DNA from: an uncultured Chlorobiota bacterium
GTDB taxonomy: Bacteria; Bacteroidota; Bacteroidia; Bacteroidales; JAADGE01
Direction: 5' to 3'
Assembly (NCBI GenBank): GCA_947311265.1
Contig: CAMZKQ010000100.1
Coordinates: 1 to 21,400, forward strand
DNA length: 21,400 nucleotides
Below are positions 13,990 through 21,400 of the stretch, piece after piece; position 1 is the first letter of the stretch; each line of letters opens with the position of its first letter. A model generated the notes under the pieces. That model did no database searches. It saw nothing but the letters and a program-made list of their open reading frames with translations, and was not told the DNA's origin. Made by a program: the position numbers and the translations under genes.

Positions 13990-16530
13990 TTACTTATTGT
14001 TGTTTTGTCGAAGTAGGTTTATGGCCTCTCCTGCTTTAATTTTTTTGTTGCCGTTGAAGGCAATTACAAAGCCTTCTGGAAAACCGGCTTCTCTAAGTTG
14101 CTTTTTTATTGTTTTAGCTTCTTCGTAAGTTTTTGTATTGCCTACGGTGTAGATGGTGAGTCCTGATGTTTCTTTTATAGCATTTACTTTAAAGCGTTGG
14201 GCTTCAATTTTGGCATGTAGTTTTTTTGTTTCTTTGGAGAGTGAAGTGTATGCTCCGATTTGTATTTTAAATCGGATATTGTTTACTTTTGTTACTTTTG
14301 TGGGTGTGGAAGTTTTGTTTACAGGGATTGATGATTTACCTTTGTTAATTATTGATTCTCGTTTTTTAGCTTCGCTTAGCGATATATTTTTCCCATTATT
14401 GAATGCGACAAGAAATGCCCCTTTGTAGCCAGCAGCAACTAATTGTTTTTGAACTTTTTTGGCTTCATATTTTGTGCTGTAAGTGCCTGCAAAATAGCGA
14501 GTGCCTTTACTTGTTTTTTCAGTGTAAATGGGGCTAATGCCACTCATATCTGCATTTGTTTTTGGTAAGGAAAACATGCCAATTTGCACTGCATAGGCTA
14601 AGCCTCTTGTTTCAGATATTTTTACACCTTTAACAAAGTCATTTTTCCCTTTTCCATAACCTTTATTTGTATTGTTATTTACAACAGTAGTTTGTTTTTT
14701 TATTGCCGACTTGCCTAGAAGTTGGTCAATTTCTTTTTTCATTACTAAGTTGTAAGCTGTATTTTTGTTTAGTTTTGCTACTGCTTTTCTATAATTTGTT
14801 CGCTTTCCGTTAGCAAATGCAATAATCTGAATGTCTTTTCTTGCGCCTTTCTTAGTTAAAATGCGTTTTGCTAAATCTGCTGCTTCTGAGCTATGGTACT
14901 CGCCGGCATAAAAGCGTTTAAAGTTATTGGTTTTAAAATTATCGTAAGTTATAGGTCTAACAGGTAGGTATTTTGTTGCATTTATCGAGTTTAGCCCTAC
15001 GCTCATTTGCACTCTAAAAGTAGTGCCTTTTTGGGCTTTAAAGGCGATAGGTGTTTTATTTTCAGCCGTATATTTCATTGTGTTTTTAAGTACATATTTA
15101 TACTTGGTTTTGCCTTTCTTTCCTTTGCCCTTGCCTTTTGTATTTGCTACTGCTGCTGTATTGTTATTTTCTAGGGGTGTACCAATTTTGAAATTATAGT
15201 ATAAAGAGTAGGCGTACTCGAGTTCCTTAATTGCATCGTGTTGTAGCATAATGGCCTCCATTTTAGAGAGGTATTTTTCGCTTTTAAATTGTTGTATTTT
15301 AGAGCGGGTTAAAAGGCTTTCTGCAAAAATAATGTGGCTATCTGCATTTTTTTCATGAATAAGAGCTTGCTTTGCTTTTTTAGGTGATTTTTTTCTTGCT
15401 TTAGCAATATTTGTATTATAGATGTTTAGCTTTATAAGGTTAGCCGCTGAGTATAAGTCTGTTGCTTTTAGTAACCAAGCAAAAATAAACATCTCTTTGG
15501 TTTGTGCATCTTGTTTAATTTTTTCTCGCTTCTGTTGGTTGGTTTCTGTATCTAGTTGTTTTACAAGTACTTCATACTCTTTATATACCTTGTTTACTTT
15601 TGCATAAAGTGCATCGGCTTGCTTTGCTTTTTCTCGGGCATTAATCATCATTTGTTGCTCCTGCGGTGTTATTTTTATTTTTTCAAAAATAATTTTTTCA
15701 GATGACTTGTACAAGTTCCTGTCTTCTAGTGGGTTATACTGTGTTTCTGCTAATGTTGTAGTATTGCCGTTGGGTGTGTTGTTATTTGTAGTGTTATTTG
15801 CGTTGTTATTTTGATTATTGTTCGTATTGTTGTTATTCTGATTGTTATTTTGCCCTTTTCCGTTTGTATTATTATCAACAACAGGCTCTTCCTTTATTTT
15901 TAATAAAGGGTCTTTCTTAAAGTAGCCAAAAGCAATTTCTTGTTTTCTTATGGCTTTTATTTGCATGTTATGAGCTTGCTGAAAAGCGGCATGTTTCTCT
16001 ACTCTAGATTTGCTTTGCGAAGAGCGAATAATTGCCAATGCACTTCCAAATTCTTTCCTTGCTTGGGTAAATAAGGTGCTTCCTTTTGCACTTTCTTGGC
16101 TACGGTCTTTGGCAATTTTGCTTAATGCACCAGTATAAATATTAAACTGTTGTACATTGGCTTGCTGAAAGTATTTAAAGGATTTTAGACCTTGTTTTGC
16201 CATTTTTTTTTCCGCCCGAGCGGCCTTTCTTTTTGCTTTTTTTCTGTCTCGTCTTCTTTTGGCTACTTCTGCAACTTTTGTGTATGTTTCGAGTTGTTTT
16301 TGATAAATACTTGCTTTTTGAGCATAGGTTTTTCCTTTGGCATAAGTTAGGCTAAGGGCTTTAAGCTCTGCTTTTTGCACAGAAGTAAAAAGAGAATTGT
16401 AATAATTTTTATTTTTTAATTTCCCAAATTTGCTAAAATCATCTTGTGCTAAAGTTTTCTGAGAAAAACTTGCCGAAAGTAAAAATACAGTAATTAGTGC
16501 AATGCAAGATTTTGTTTTAAATGTTTTCAT
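13990..16530 (-). CDS. Large secreted protein with three SPOR-like domains
   Basis: The 846-residue product has a signal peptide (about 1-28, ALITVFLLSASFSQKTLAQ), so it acts in the periplasm or envelope. Residues about 29-215 are helical and very rich in Lys/Arg/Ala/Gln. An Asn-rich linker follows at 219-257, then a second helical region (about 275-450). Three SPOR-like units are at about 504-580 (FRVQMSVGLNS, KRFYAGEYHSSEAADLAKRI), 655-720 (YAVQIGMFSL, RYFAGTYSTKYEAKKV) and 752-835 (FKIQIGAYTSL, IYTVGNTKTYEEAKTI). Each unit ends with an IAFN/VAFN-G-K motif. SPOR domains bind denuded septal peptidoglycan glycans, so a role in cell division or envelope maintenance is plausible. It is the first gene of the clpS-nfeD-floA transcript. 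Confidence 0.85.
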   Translation of the reverse strand: MKTFKTKSCIALITVFLLSASFSQKTLAQDDFSKFGKLKNKNYYNSLFTSVQKAELKALSLTYAKGKTYAQKASIYQKQLETYTKVAEVAKRRRDRKKAKRKAARAEKKMAKQGLKSFKYFQQANVQQFNIYTGALSKIAKDRSQESAKGSTLFTQARKEFGSALAIIRSSQSKSRVEKHAAFQQAHNMQIKAIRKQEIAFGYFKKDPLLKIKEEPVVDNNTNGKGQNNNQNNNNTNNNQNNNANNTTNNNTPNGNTTTLAETQYNPLEDRNLYKSSEKIIFEKIKITPQEQQMMINAREKAKQADALYAKVNKVYKEYEVLVKQLDTETNQQKREKIKQDAQTKEMFIFAWLLKATDLYSAANLIKLNIYNTNIAKARKKSPKKAKQALIHEKNADSHIIFAESLLTRSKIQQFKSEKYLSKMEAIMLQHDAIKELEYAYSLYYNFKIGTPLENNNTAAVANTKGKGKGKKGKTKYKYVLKNTMKYTAENKTPIAFKAQKGTTFRVQMSVGLNSINATKYLPVRPITYDNFKTNNFKRFYAGEYHSSEAADLAKRILTKKGARKDIQIIAFANGKRTNYRKAVAKLNKNTAYNLVMKKEIDQLLGKSAIKKQTTVVNNNTNKGYGKGKNDFVKGVKISETRGLAYAVQIGMFSLPKTNADMSGISPIYTEKTSKGTRYFAGTYSTKYEAKKVQKQLVAAGYKGAFLVAFNNGKNISLSEAKKRESIINKGKSSIPVNKTSTPTKVTKVNNIRFKIQIGAYTSLSKETKKLHAKIEAQRFKVNAIKETSGLTIYTVGNTKTYEEAKTIKKQLREAGFPEGFVIAFNGNKKIKAGEAINLLRQNNNK
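15760..15876 (-). repeat. Asn-rich low-complexity linker within the SPOR protein
   Basis: Residues about 219-257 consist mostly of Asn with Thr, Gln and Gly between the two helical regions. The encoding DNA is AAC/AAT-rich and likely prone to slippage. It probably acts as a flexible spacer. Confidence 0.8.
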
Positions 16531-16605
16531 ACTATTGTTTCTAATAAGCCTAAAATAGAGGCTAGTTAAATTTAATTGGCTTATAATTAAGCGTTTAATG
16601 GTTTG

Positions 16606-16618
16606 TTTACCGGGTAAA
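16606..16618. promoter_or_regulatory. Short perfect dyad upstream of the SPOR-clpS-floA operon
   Basis: TTTACC-G-GGTAAA is a 13-bp dyad in the 257-nt non-coding stretch before the SPOR gene, 76 nt from its ATG. It could be an operator. No exact TAnnTTTG box was found on the minus strand in this gap. Confidence 0.25.
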
Positions 16619-16723
16619 TAATTTGCTGTTAATCTATTTCTATTACAAGTTTCTACTAATTTGCTAAGATAAAAAAAAACTTACAGATTGAGCTAATTAA
16701 TTAGGGATTTTTTACTAGAGCAT

Positions 16724-16753
16724 AAAAAAACTGAGTACCAACTCAGTTTTTTT
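16724..16753. terminator. Terminator after the DUF2795 gene
   Basis: CTGAGT-ACCA-ACTCAG is flanked by seven A residues on the left and seven T residues on the right, so it can act in both directions. On the minus strand it follows the DUF2795 stop by 35 nt, before the SPOR operon begins. Confidence 0.9.
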
Positions 16754-16787
16754 ATTATGCAAAAGTGTAAATTGTCCTTTAAGGAGC

Positions 16788-17009
16788 TTAATACTCATCT
16801 TCATTAAAAAGGAAGTCGTCTTTACTTGGGTAATCTGGCCAAATATCTTCAATACTTTCATATTGCTCTCCTTCTTCTTCTACTTGTTCTAAGTTTTCAA
16901 TTACTTCAAGGGGGGCACCCGAGCGAATTGCATAATCAATTAATTCTTTTTTGGACGCAGGCCAAGGTGCGTCTTCTAGCTTTACAGCTAATTCTAGAGT
17001 CCAGTACAT
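16788..17009 (-). CDS. DUF2795-family small acidic protein
   Basis: The 73-residue soluble protein begins MYWTLELAVKLEDAPWPASK and contains ELIDYAIRSGAPLEVIENL and IEDIWPDYPSKDDFLFNEDE. This is the strongly conserved pattern of the small DUF2795 proteins common in Bacteroidota. It is very acidic, especially in the C-terminal half. Its function is not established to my knowledge. It has its own terminator downstream and a good -7 element about 84 nt upstream, so it appears to be a single-gene transcript. Confidence 0.88.
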   Translation of the reverse strand: MYWTLELAVKLEDAPWPASKKELIDYAIRSGAPLEVIENLEQVEEEGEQYESIEDIWPDYPSKDDFLFNEDEY

Positions 17010-17092
17010 AGTGATTTTATTTTAAGGTGTTTATTATCTTCTTTGCACAATTAAAAAATAAACTTGTAAAAAGTTACTTTTTCAAAAGTGTG

Positions 17093-17100
17093 CAAATATA
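17093..17100 (-). promoter_or_regulatory. -7 promoter element for the DUF2795 gene
   Basis: The plus strand CAAATATA is TATATTTG on the minus strand, an exact TAnnTTTG match, 84 nt before the ATG at 17009. The leader would be about 75-80 nt. Confidence 0.5.
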
Positions 17101-17137
17101 ATAAAATAATGAAACCTTAGCATATTATTTATAAATT

Positions 17138-17145
17138 TATTTTTG
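17138..17145 (+). promoter_or_regulatory. Plus-strand -7 element between DUF2795 and pyk
   Basis: TATTTTTG matches TAnnTTTG on the plus strand, although the genes on both sides are on the minus strand. It is divergent from the box at 17093 and points toward the hairpin and T-run at 17194-17250. Confidence 0.35.
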
Positions 17146-17151
17146 CTTTTA

Positions 17152-17250
17152 GATTATTGAATATCAGTACCTTATGTGCTTTTGTGATGTAATTTACCTT
17201 AATCTTAAATCCCAAAGGGGTGAAATTATGCACCTTAAGGTAAGTTTTTT
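17152..17250 (+). ncRNA. Candidate intergenic small RNA
   Basis: A roughly 100-nt plus-strand transcript is suggested by a -7 element at 17138 and an intrinsic-terminator-like end. The end is TTACCTTAA (17194-17202) pairing with TTAAGGTAA (17235-17243), followed by six T residues. The 32-nt loop can form inner stems (CCC-AAA-GGG, or GGTG/CACC). The T-run is on the plus strand only, so this hairpin does not serve pyk, which is on the minus strand. No coding frame of useful length is present. It rests on two weak signals. Confidence 0.3.
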
Positions 17251-17288
17251 GTATAATTAGATAAGAAATTCTAAATTGTATTTAGTGC

Positions 17289-18716
17289 TTACTTTACTTT
17301 TGTAATTTTTAGCATATTTGTTTTGTGCGAAATGTGCATAGGTGTACTGGCAATGTGTATAACATAATCGCCAGATTTTAGAAACCCTCTTTCTTTTAAT
17401 TTTTTTATTGAAAACTTAATGGCCTTATCGGCACTATCAAAACTGGGGCTATGAAACGAGCGTACTCCCCAGTACATCGACGAAATGCCTAACAAATATT
17501 TGTTGGGCGTGAAAGCAAAAATGTCGGCCTTGGGGCGGTAGGCGGCAATTGTAGAAACTGTATTGCCTTTTTCTGTAAAGGTAATTATGCCTTTTGCTCC
17601 AATTCGCTCGGCCATTATTGAAGCACTATAACAAACTGAATCTCTTATAAATCGGGAGTTTTCTGGTGAAGGTAAACAGCCTCTGTTATAGTTATATGCT
17701 TTGAGTTCGGTATGCTGAATAATTTTGTGCATGGCATGTATGGTTTCAATTGGGAATTTTCCTACGGAAGTTTCGCCACTAAGCATAAGGGTATCAGCCC
17801 CATCAATTACGGCATTGGCCACATCGGTAGCCTCGGCACGTGTTGGGCGGAAATTATCAACCATACTTTCCATCATTTGCGTAGCAATGATAACTGGCAC
17901 GCCTTTTTCGATACACTTTTGTACAATCATTTTCTGTAAAAGCGGTACTTCATCAAAGTCCACCTCAACACCTAGGTCGCCTCGGGCTATCATTATACCA
18001 TCGGCTTCATCTATAATTTGATCAATATTTGTAATGGCCTGTGGCTTTTCTACTTTGGCAATAACGTAGCACTTTTTCTTTTTCCGCTTTATAAGTTGCT
18101 TTAACTCTGTAACATCGCTTGCTACCCGAACAAATGAAAGGGCAATCCAGTCCACATCATTTTCAATTGCAAAAATGGCATCTTTAATATCCTTCTCTGT
18201 TAAGCTAGGGAGGGAAACGTTAGTCTTGGGCAAGTTTACGCCCTTGCGGGAAGATAGAGGGCCGCCATAAATGATTTTTGCAGTAACGCTCCCGGGGGAA
18301 GCCGCAAGGACTTCGAGTTTTATTTTTCCATCGTCGATAAGAATATCGTCGCCAGGCTCTACGTCCTGAGAAAAGTCTTCGTAATCTAACTGTACTTTTT
18401 GGGCTGTGCCAAGGTATTCTTCCGAAACAAACTCTATAGTTTCTCCTGCCACAAGCATTACTTTATTGCCTTCTATTTGCCCAGTTCGGATTTTAGGCCC
18501 TTGTAGGTCGGCCATAATAGCGACTTCAATTTCGAGTTCTTGGTTAAGCTCACGAATTGTTTTCATCAGTTCGGCGTGCTCTTTGTGTGTACCGTGCGAA
18601 AAGTTGAGCCGGCAAACATCTACTCCGGCTATAAACAGTTTTCGAAGTGTATCTTTATTAGATGAGGCAGGACCTAGTGTGGCAATAATTTTTGTTCTTG
18701 ATGCGTCTATTGTCAT
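17289..18716 (-). CDS. pyk: Pyruvate kinase
   Basis: The glycolytic enzyme converts phosphoenolpyruvate and ADP to pyruvate and ATP in the cytosol. At 475 residues it has the standard length. Visible motifs are CRLNFSHGTHKEH (phosphate/cation binding), MADLQGPKIRTG, the active-site stretch VIAKVEKPQAI (Lys221, Glu223), GIMIARGDLGVE, IIATQMMESM and the domain-A signature RAEATDVANAVIDGADTLML with SGETSVG. The C-terminal regulatory domain is present (GIITFTEKGNTVSTIAAYRP). The gene is 46 nt behind the PorV-like gene on the same strand, so the two may be co-transcribed. Confidence 0.97.
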   Translation of the reverse strand: MTIDASRTKIIATLGPASSNKDTLRKLFIAGVDVCRLNFSHGTHKEHAELMKTIRELNQELEIEVAIMADLQGPKIRTGQIEGNKVMLVAGETIEFVSEEYLGTAQKVQLDYEDFSQDVEPGDDILIDDGKIKLEVLAASPGSVTAKIIYGGPLSSRKGVNLPKTNVSLPSLTEKDIKDAIFAIENDVDWIALSFVRVASDVTELKQLIKRKKKKCYVIAKVEKPQAITNIDQIIDEADGIMIARGDLGVEVDFDEVPLLQKMIVQKCIEKGVPVIIATQMMESMVDNFRPTRAEATDVANAVIDGADTLMLSGETSVGKFPIETIHAMHKIIQHTELKAYNYNRGCLPSPENSRFIRDSVCYSASIMAERIGAKGIITFTEKGNTVSTIAAYRPKADIFAFTPNKYLLGISSMYWGVRSFHSPSFDSADKAIKFSIKKLKERGFLKSGDYVIHIASTPMHISHKTNMLKITKVK

Positions 18717-18762
18717 ATTTAAAATTTGAAGAGGAGTGTAAATTTAGGCGATATTAATTTTA

Positions 18763-19617
18763 TTATGGGGCGGTAATTACAGGTGTTTTTTTCTTTATAA
18801 AGGTGTAACTTAGACCAAACTGCGAAGTATAACCCAGCATTTGGTGTTGGGTAAAAGCAAAGTCAAAAACGATACCTTTATATCCATAACCTGCACCAAA
18901 CGAATACTGGGTAGTCAGGTTATTTTGCTTGGCTACACCTACTCGTAAGAATAAGTCTTTTATAAGTTGATACTCGATACCACTTCGGAAAAGGGCAGGA
19001 AGTTCTAAATCTTTTTCGGCTTCTATTGTAAAGAGTACTTTTTTAGAGAAGTTATAGCCCATACCAATACGTAGAACAGAAGGTATTTTTTCACTTTGAT
19101 AATCTGCGAAAGAAGCCCTTGAAACATTAAAAATATGAGCCGCAATATAAAGGTGGTCGATAGGCTCGGTAAGAATGCCAATTTCGCCTACTGGTGCCCC
19201 CTTTTTACCATATTCAAGTGCTTGATTTACAAGGAAATAATCTAACTGTATGCCGGCAGAAACCCGTTTGCCTAATTGCATGGCATAGGAGAGCCCAAAT
19301 TTACTTTCGTTGTATAACCCGTATCCAAAATATTGATAATTTAGCCCAATATTTCCATATTTAGAAATAGGAGCTGCGAGAGCTACTGCTTTCATGCCAA
19401 GCTCACTCATGCCAAAATTATTAGCAAAATAAGCCCCACCTGCAATGCCTTTGAGCTTAGCAAGCCCAGCTTGGTTGTGCGAGGCCGACCAAATATCGGT
19501 AAGTACAAGTCCCGAATTGCCCATTGCAGCTTGTCTTGCCCCAACACTGTTGGTAAATTGGGCTTTCAGCGAAAGCGAAAATAAAAGGAGTAATACGGGA
19601 AGTAGTATTTTTTTCAT
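18763..19617 (-). CDS. PorV/PorQ-like outer-membrane beta-barrel protein
   Basis: The 284-residue product has a signal peptide (MKKILLPVLLLLFSLSLKAQ). The family hallmark directly follows: GARQAAMGNSGLVLTDIWSA with SHNQAGLAKL, then amphipathic strands ending in aromatic residues (IGLNYQYFGYGLYNESKFGL, GIVFDFAFTQHQMLG, FGLSYTFIKKK). This is the FadL-like barrel family that includes PorV and PorQ of the type IX secretion system. It is shorter than typical PorV, so I assign only the family. Some members shuttle or process T9SS cargo, others are of unknown function. It is divergent from the hpt-adk gene. Confidence 0.8.
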   Translation of the reverse strand: MKKILLPVLLLLFSLSLKAQFTNSVGARQAAMGNSGLVLTDIWSASHNQAGLAKLKGIAGGAYFANNFGMSELGMKAVALAAPISKYGNIGLNYQYFGYGLYNESKFGLSYAMQLGKRVSAGIQLDYFLVNQALEYGKKGAPVGEIGILTEPIDHLYIAAHIFNVSRASFADYQSEKIPSVLRIGMGYNFSKKVLFTIEAEKDLELPALFRSGIEYQLIKDLFLRVGVAKQNNLTTQYSFGAGYGYKGIVFDFAFTQHQMLGYTSQFGLSYTFIKKKTPVITAP

Positions 19618-19725
19618 AACTTACTTTTAAAGGTTAAAACATCTGGTATTAGAATAAAGTGTATTAAGTTAAGATGAAATTTTCATATCAATATAAAAAA
19701 AAGATACTTTACTTGTATATTTTTC

Positions 19726-19733
19726 TATTTTTG
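19726..19733 (+). promoter_or_regulatory. -7 promoter element for the hpt-adk-obgE transcript
   Basis: TATTTTTG is an exact TAnnTTTG match, 60 nt before the ATG at 19793 and oriented toward it. The 175-nt divergent gap also has to hold the promoter of the PorV-like gene, for which I found no exact box. Confidence 0.5.
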
Positions 19734-19792
19734 TGGAAAATTTATAATTAATAGCATTTTCTTTACTTAATCAGCAAACTTAATAAAAAACT

Positions 19793-20911
19793 ATGAGTAT
19801 TAAAATTCATGATAAAGAATTTAGGGTAATGATACCCGAAGAGCAAATTCAAAAAACTATAGCCGCAATGGCCAATAAGATGAATAACGACCTTTCTGGA
19901 AAAGATGTTATATTTATCGGGATACTAAATGGCTCGTTTCTATTTGCTGCCGATTTAATGAGGCACATTAATTTAGACTCTAGAATTACGTTTTTAAAAG
20001 TGGCCTCCTACGAAGGTACTACTTCTACGGGTACTGTAAAAAGACTTATCGGGATAAACGAAGACCTAAAAGGCAAAACCGTAGTGGTACTCGAAGATAT
20101 TGTAGATACAGGCAATACAATGACAAGCATTGTGAAACAACTTAACGGCTACGAACCAAAAGAAATACTCATTGCCACAATGCTTTTGAAACCAACCGTT
20201 TTTAAAGACCAATTCAAGTTGGATTATGTTGGCGAAGAAATTCCTGATGTTTTTGTGGTAGGATATGGTCTTGATTATGATGGACTTGGCAGAAACTACC
20301 AAGATATATACTCACTTGCAGAAAAATTATCCGGCAATTTTTTCCACAACATTATCCTTTTTGGAGCACCAGGCTCAGGAAAAGGGACACAAGCCAAAAT
20401 GATTATAGACAAGCACAACCTTGTACACCTCTCTACAGGAGATATGCTACGGGCAGAAATTGAAGCCAATACAAAAACAGGGCAAGAAGCAAAACAACTA
20501 ATGAAAGGAGGCGGCTTAGTAACCGACGAGCTTGCACTTCGCATGATAGAAAATAAACTAATGCTTAATAAAGGCACATCTGGCTTTATTTTCGATGGCT
20601 TCCCCCGCACCATAGAGCAAGCCAAAGGGCTTGATGCCCTTATGAAAAGAAAAGGTATGGAAATATCAGTTATGCTAGCCCTTCGTGTTGATGATAAAGT
20701 ACTTACAGATAAACTCTTGGAAAGAGGAAAAGTTGGAAACAGAAAAGACGATACCCCAGAAATTATAAAAAACAGGTTAAGAATTTACCACGCAACGACC
20801 AAACAAGTGGGCGATTATTACAAAAAGCAAGGCAAACTTATTGATGTAAACGGCGAAGATACAGTAGGCAATGTTTTTAATGTAATATCTAGGGCAATTA
20901 ATAACCTGTAA
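19793..20911 (+). CDS. Bifunctional hypoxanthine phosphoribosyltransferase / adenylate kinase fusion
   Basis: The 372-residue purine enzyme has two complete domains. Residues about 1-180 are HPRT: ILNGSFLFAADL, the SYEGTTSTG flexible loop, the PRPP-binding VVVLEDIVDTGNTM (99-110) and FVVGYGLDYDGLGRNYQDIY. Residues about 185-372 are adenylate kinase: the P-loop ILFGAPGSGKGTQ, the NMP-binding LSTGDMLRAE, DGFPRTIEQA and the short LID form ERGKVGNRKDDTPEIIKNR. The N-terminal half salvages hypoxanthine/guanine with PRPP, and the C-terminal half equilibrates ATP, ADP and AMP. The reading frame runs through without a break and the adk part has no separate start, so it is a true fusion. obgE follows 56 nt downstream. 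Confidence 0.93.
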   Translation: MSIKIHDKEFRVMIPEEQIQKTIAAMANKMNNDLSGKDVIFIGILNGSFLFAADLMRHINLDSRITFLKVASYEGTTSTGTVKRLIGINEDLKGKTVVVLEDIVDTGNTMTSIVKQLNGYEPKEILIATMLLKPTVFKDQFKLDYVGEEIPDVFVVGYGLDYDGLGRNYQDIYSLAEKLSGNFFHNIILFGAPGSGKGTQAKMIIDKHNLVHLSTGDMLRAEIEANTKTGQEAKQLMKGGGLVTDELALRMIENKLMLNKGTSGFIFDGFPRTIEQAKGLDALMKRKGMEISVMLALRVDDKVLTDKLLERGKVGNRKDDTPEIIKNRLRIYHATTKQVGDYYKKQGKLIDVNGEDTVGNVFNVISRAINNL

Positions 20912-20967
20912 AGATAAATTAAAATTACCTCCTTAAATAAAAGTGCAAGTAGAAAATTAAAACGAAA

Positions 20968-21400
20968 ATGGGACAGTCCAACTTTATAGATTATGTAAAA
21001 TTATTATGCCGTTCGGGCAGCGGAGGTGCTGGTTCTAAGCACTATATGCGAGATAACCGAACCACCAAAGGTGGCCCTGATGGTGGCGATGGCGGAAGAG
21101 GTGGGCATATAATTTTGCGAGGGAACAAACAAATGTGGACACTTATTCACTTAAAATACCGAAAACATATTTATGCCAAAGACGGTCTCTCAGGCAGTGG
21201 CTCTCGAAGCTCCGGAGCACAAGGTGAAGATATTTATCTTGATGTACCACTAGGCACAATTGCAAAAAATGCAGAAACAGGCGAAGTCCTTTTTGAAATT
21301 ACAGATGATAAACAAGAAATAATCCTCTCCGAAGGCGGGCTTGGTGGGCTTGGAAATTGGCACTTTAAATCCTCTGTAAACCAATCGCCACGCTACGCAC
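20968..21400 (+). CDS. obgE: GTPase ObgE/CgtA, 5' part only (runs off the window)
   Basis: The ATG at 20968 opens a frame still open at the window's end, 144 codons. The visible part is the glycine-rich Obg fold: SNFIDYVKLL, RSGSGGAGSKHYMRDNRTTK, GGPDGGDGGRGGHIILRGNK, MWTLIHLKYRKHIYAKDG and LDVPLGTIAKNAETGEVL, LSEGGLGGLGNWHFKSSVNQ. The G domain lies beyond the window. Obg proteins are essential GTPases that bind the 50S ribosomal subunit and act in ribosome assembly and stress responses. It lies 56 nt behind hpt-adk on the same strand, probably in one transcript. Confidence 0.95.
   Translation, partial: MGQSNFIDYVKLLCRSGSGGAGSKHYMRDNRTTKGGPDGGDGGRGGHIILRGNKQMWTLIHLKYRKHIYAKDGLSGSGSRSSGAQGEDIYLDVPLGTIAKNAETGEVLFEITDDKQEIILSEGGLGGLGNWHFKSSVNQSPRYA

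Noticed and set aside
17194..17243. The 17194-17243 hairpin as the pyk terminator
   Set aside because: pyk is on the minus strand, where the stem is followed by ATTACATC rather than a T-run. The T-run is on the plus strand.
18763..19617. Calling the outer-membrane barrel gene porV itself
   Set aside because: It is markedly shorter than PorV and has no T9SS genes beside it. Only the family-level N-terminal motif and barrel pattern are supported.

Overview
The window is AT-rich and reads as a chromosome segment of a member of the Bacteroidota. Lineage evidence: several TAnnTTTG-type -7 promoter elements, weak or absent Shine-Dalgarno sequences, a PorV/PorQ-like outer-membrane barrel, a DUF2795 small acidic protein, a PAS regulator ending in a Bacteroidota-style LuxR-like helix-turn-helix, and a hypoxanthine phosphoribosyltransferase-adenylate kinase fusion followed by obgE. 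No tRNA, rRNA, CRISPR, IS element or phage gene was seen.

Layout. Positions 42-5575 (+): hutI (histidine catabolism) with a PAS/LuxR-type regulator directly behind it, two exported proteins of unknown function (one a lipoprotein), a hairpin terminator, then waaA (Kdo transfer to lipid A) ending at a second terminator. Positions 5720-16530 (-), in transcription order from the right: a large secreted triple-SPOR protein, clpS, an unrecognised small membrane protein, an nfeD-like gene, floA (flotillin-like), then three or four further reading frames that are FloA relatives. Positions 16788-19617 (-): a DUF2795 protein, pyruvate kinase and a PorV-like outer-membrane protein. Positions 19793-21400 (+): the hpt-adk fusion and the 5' part of obgE, which runs off the window.

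The striking part is 5720-12799. Canonical FloA carries, between its membrane anchor and its SPFH-like core, about two copies of a roughly 32-residue helical unit (pattern: hydrophobic-xxx-hydrophobic-xxAxIxAKKAgIxlsxxxLxxHyLxxxD). The neighbouring genes are FloA paralogues in which this unit has been amplified: about 5 copies in the 483-aa protein, about 11 in the 662-aa protein, about 7 in the 406-aa protein and about 10 in the 377-aa protein. The 377-aa and 406-aa frames overlap by 8 nt and meet in the middle of one repeat unit, so they look like two halves of a single protein of roughly 780 residues with about 18 units, separated by a frameshift (genuine, programmed or a sequencing error). 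The paralogues differ in membrane anchoring (lipobox plus a transmembrane helix, transmembrane helix only, or none obvious), and two carry His-rich C-termini. With NfeD beside them, they may form a hetero-oligomeric membrane scaffold with arms of different length. I know of no description of such an expanded flotillin locus. The family assignment is read from sequence; the assembly and ruler ideas are inference.

Regulatory reading: the ClpS-NfeD-FloA genes are packed 1-13 nt apart and are probably one transcript with the SPOR gene. The 377/406/662 genes form a second tight group behind a 141-nt gap that holds a candidate promoter and two competing hairpins. The 483-aa gene lies behind another 129-nt gap with inverted repeats. 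Between the DUF2795 and pyk genes, a plus-strand -7 element followed by a hairpin and T-run suggests a small RNA.
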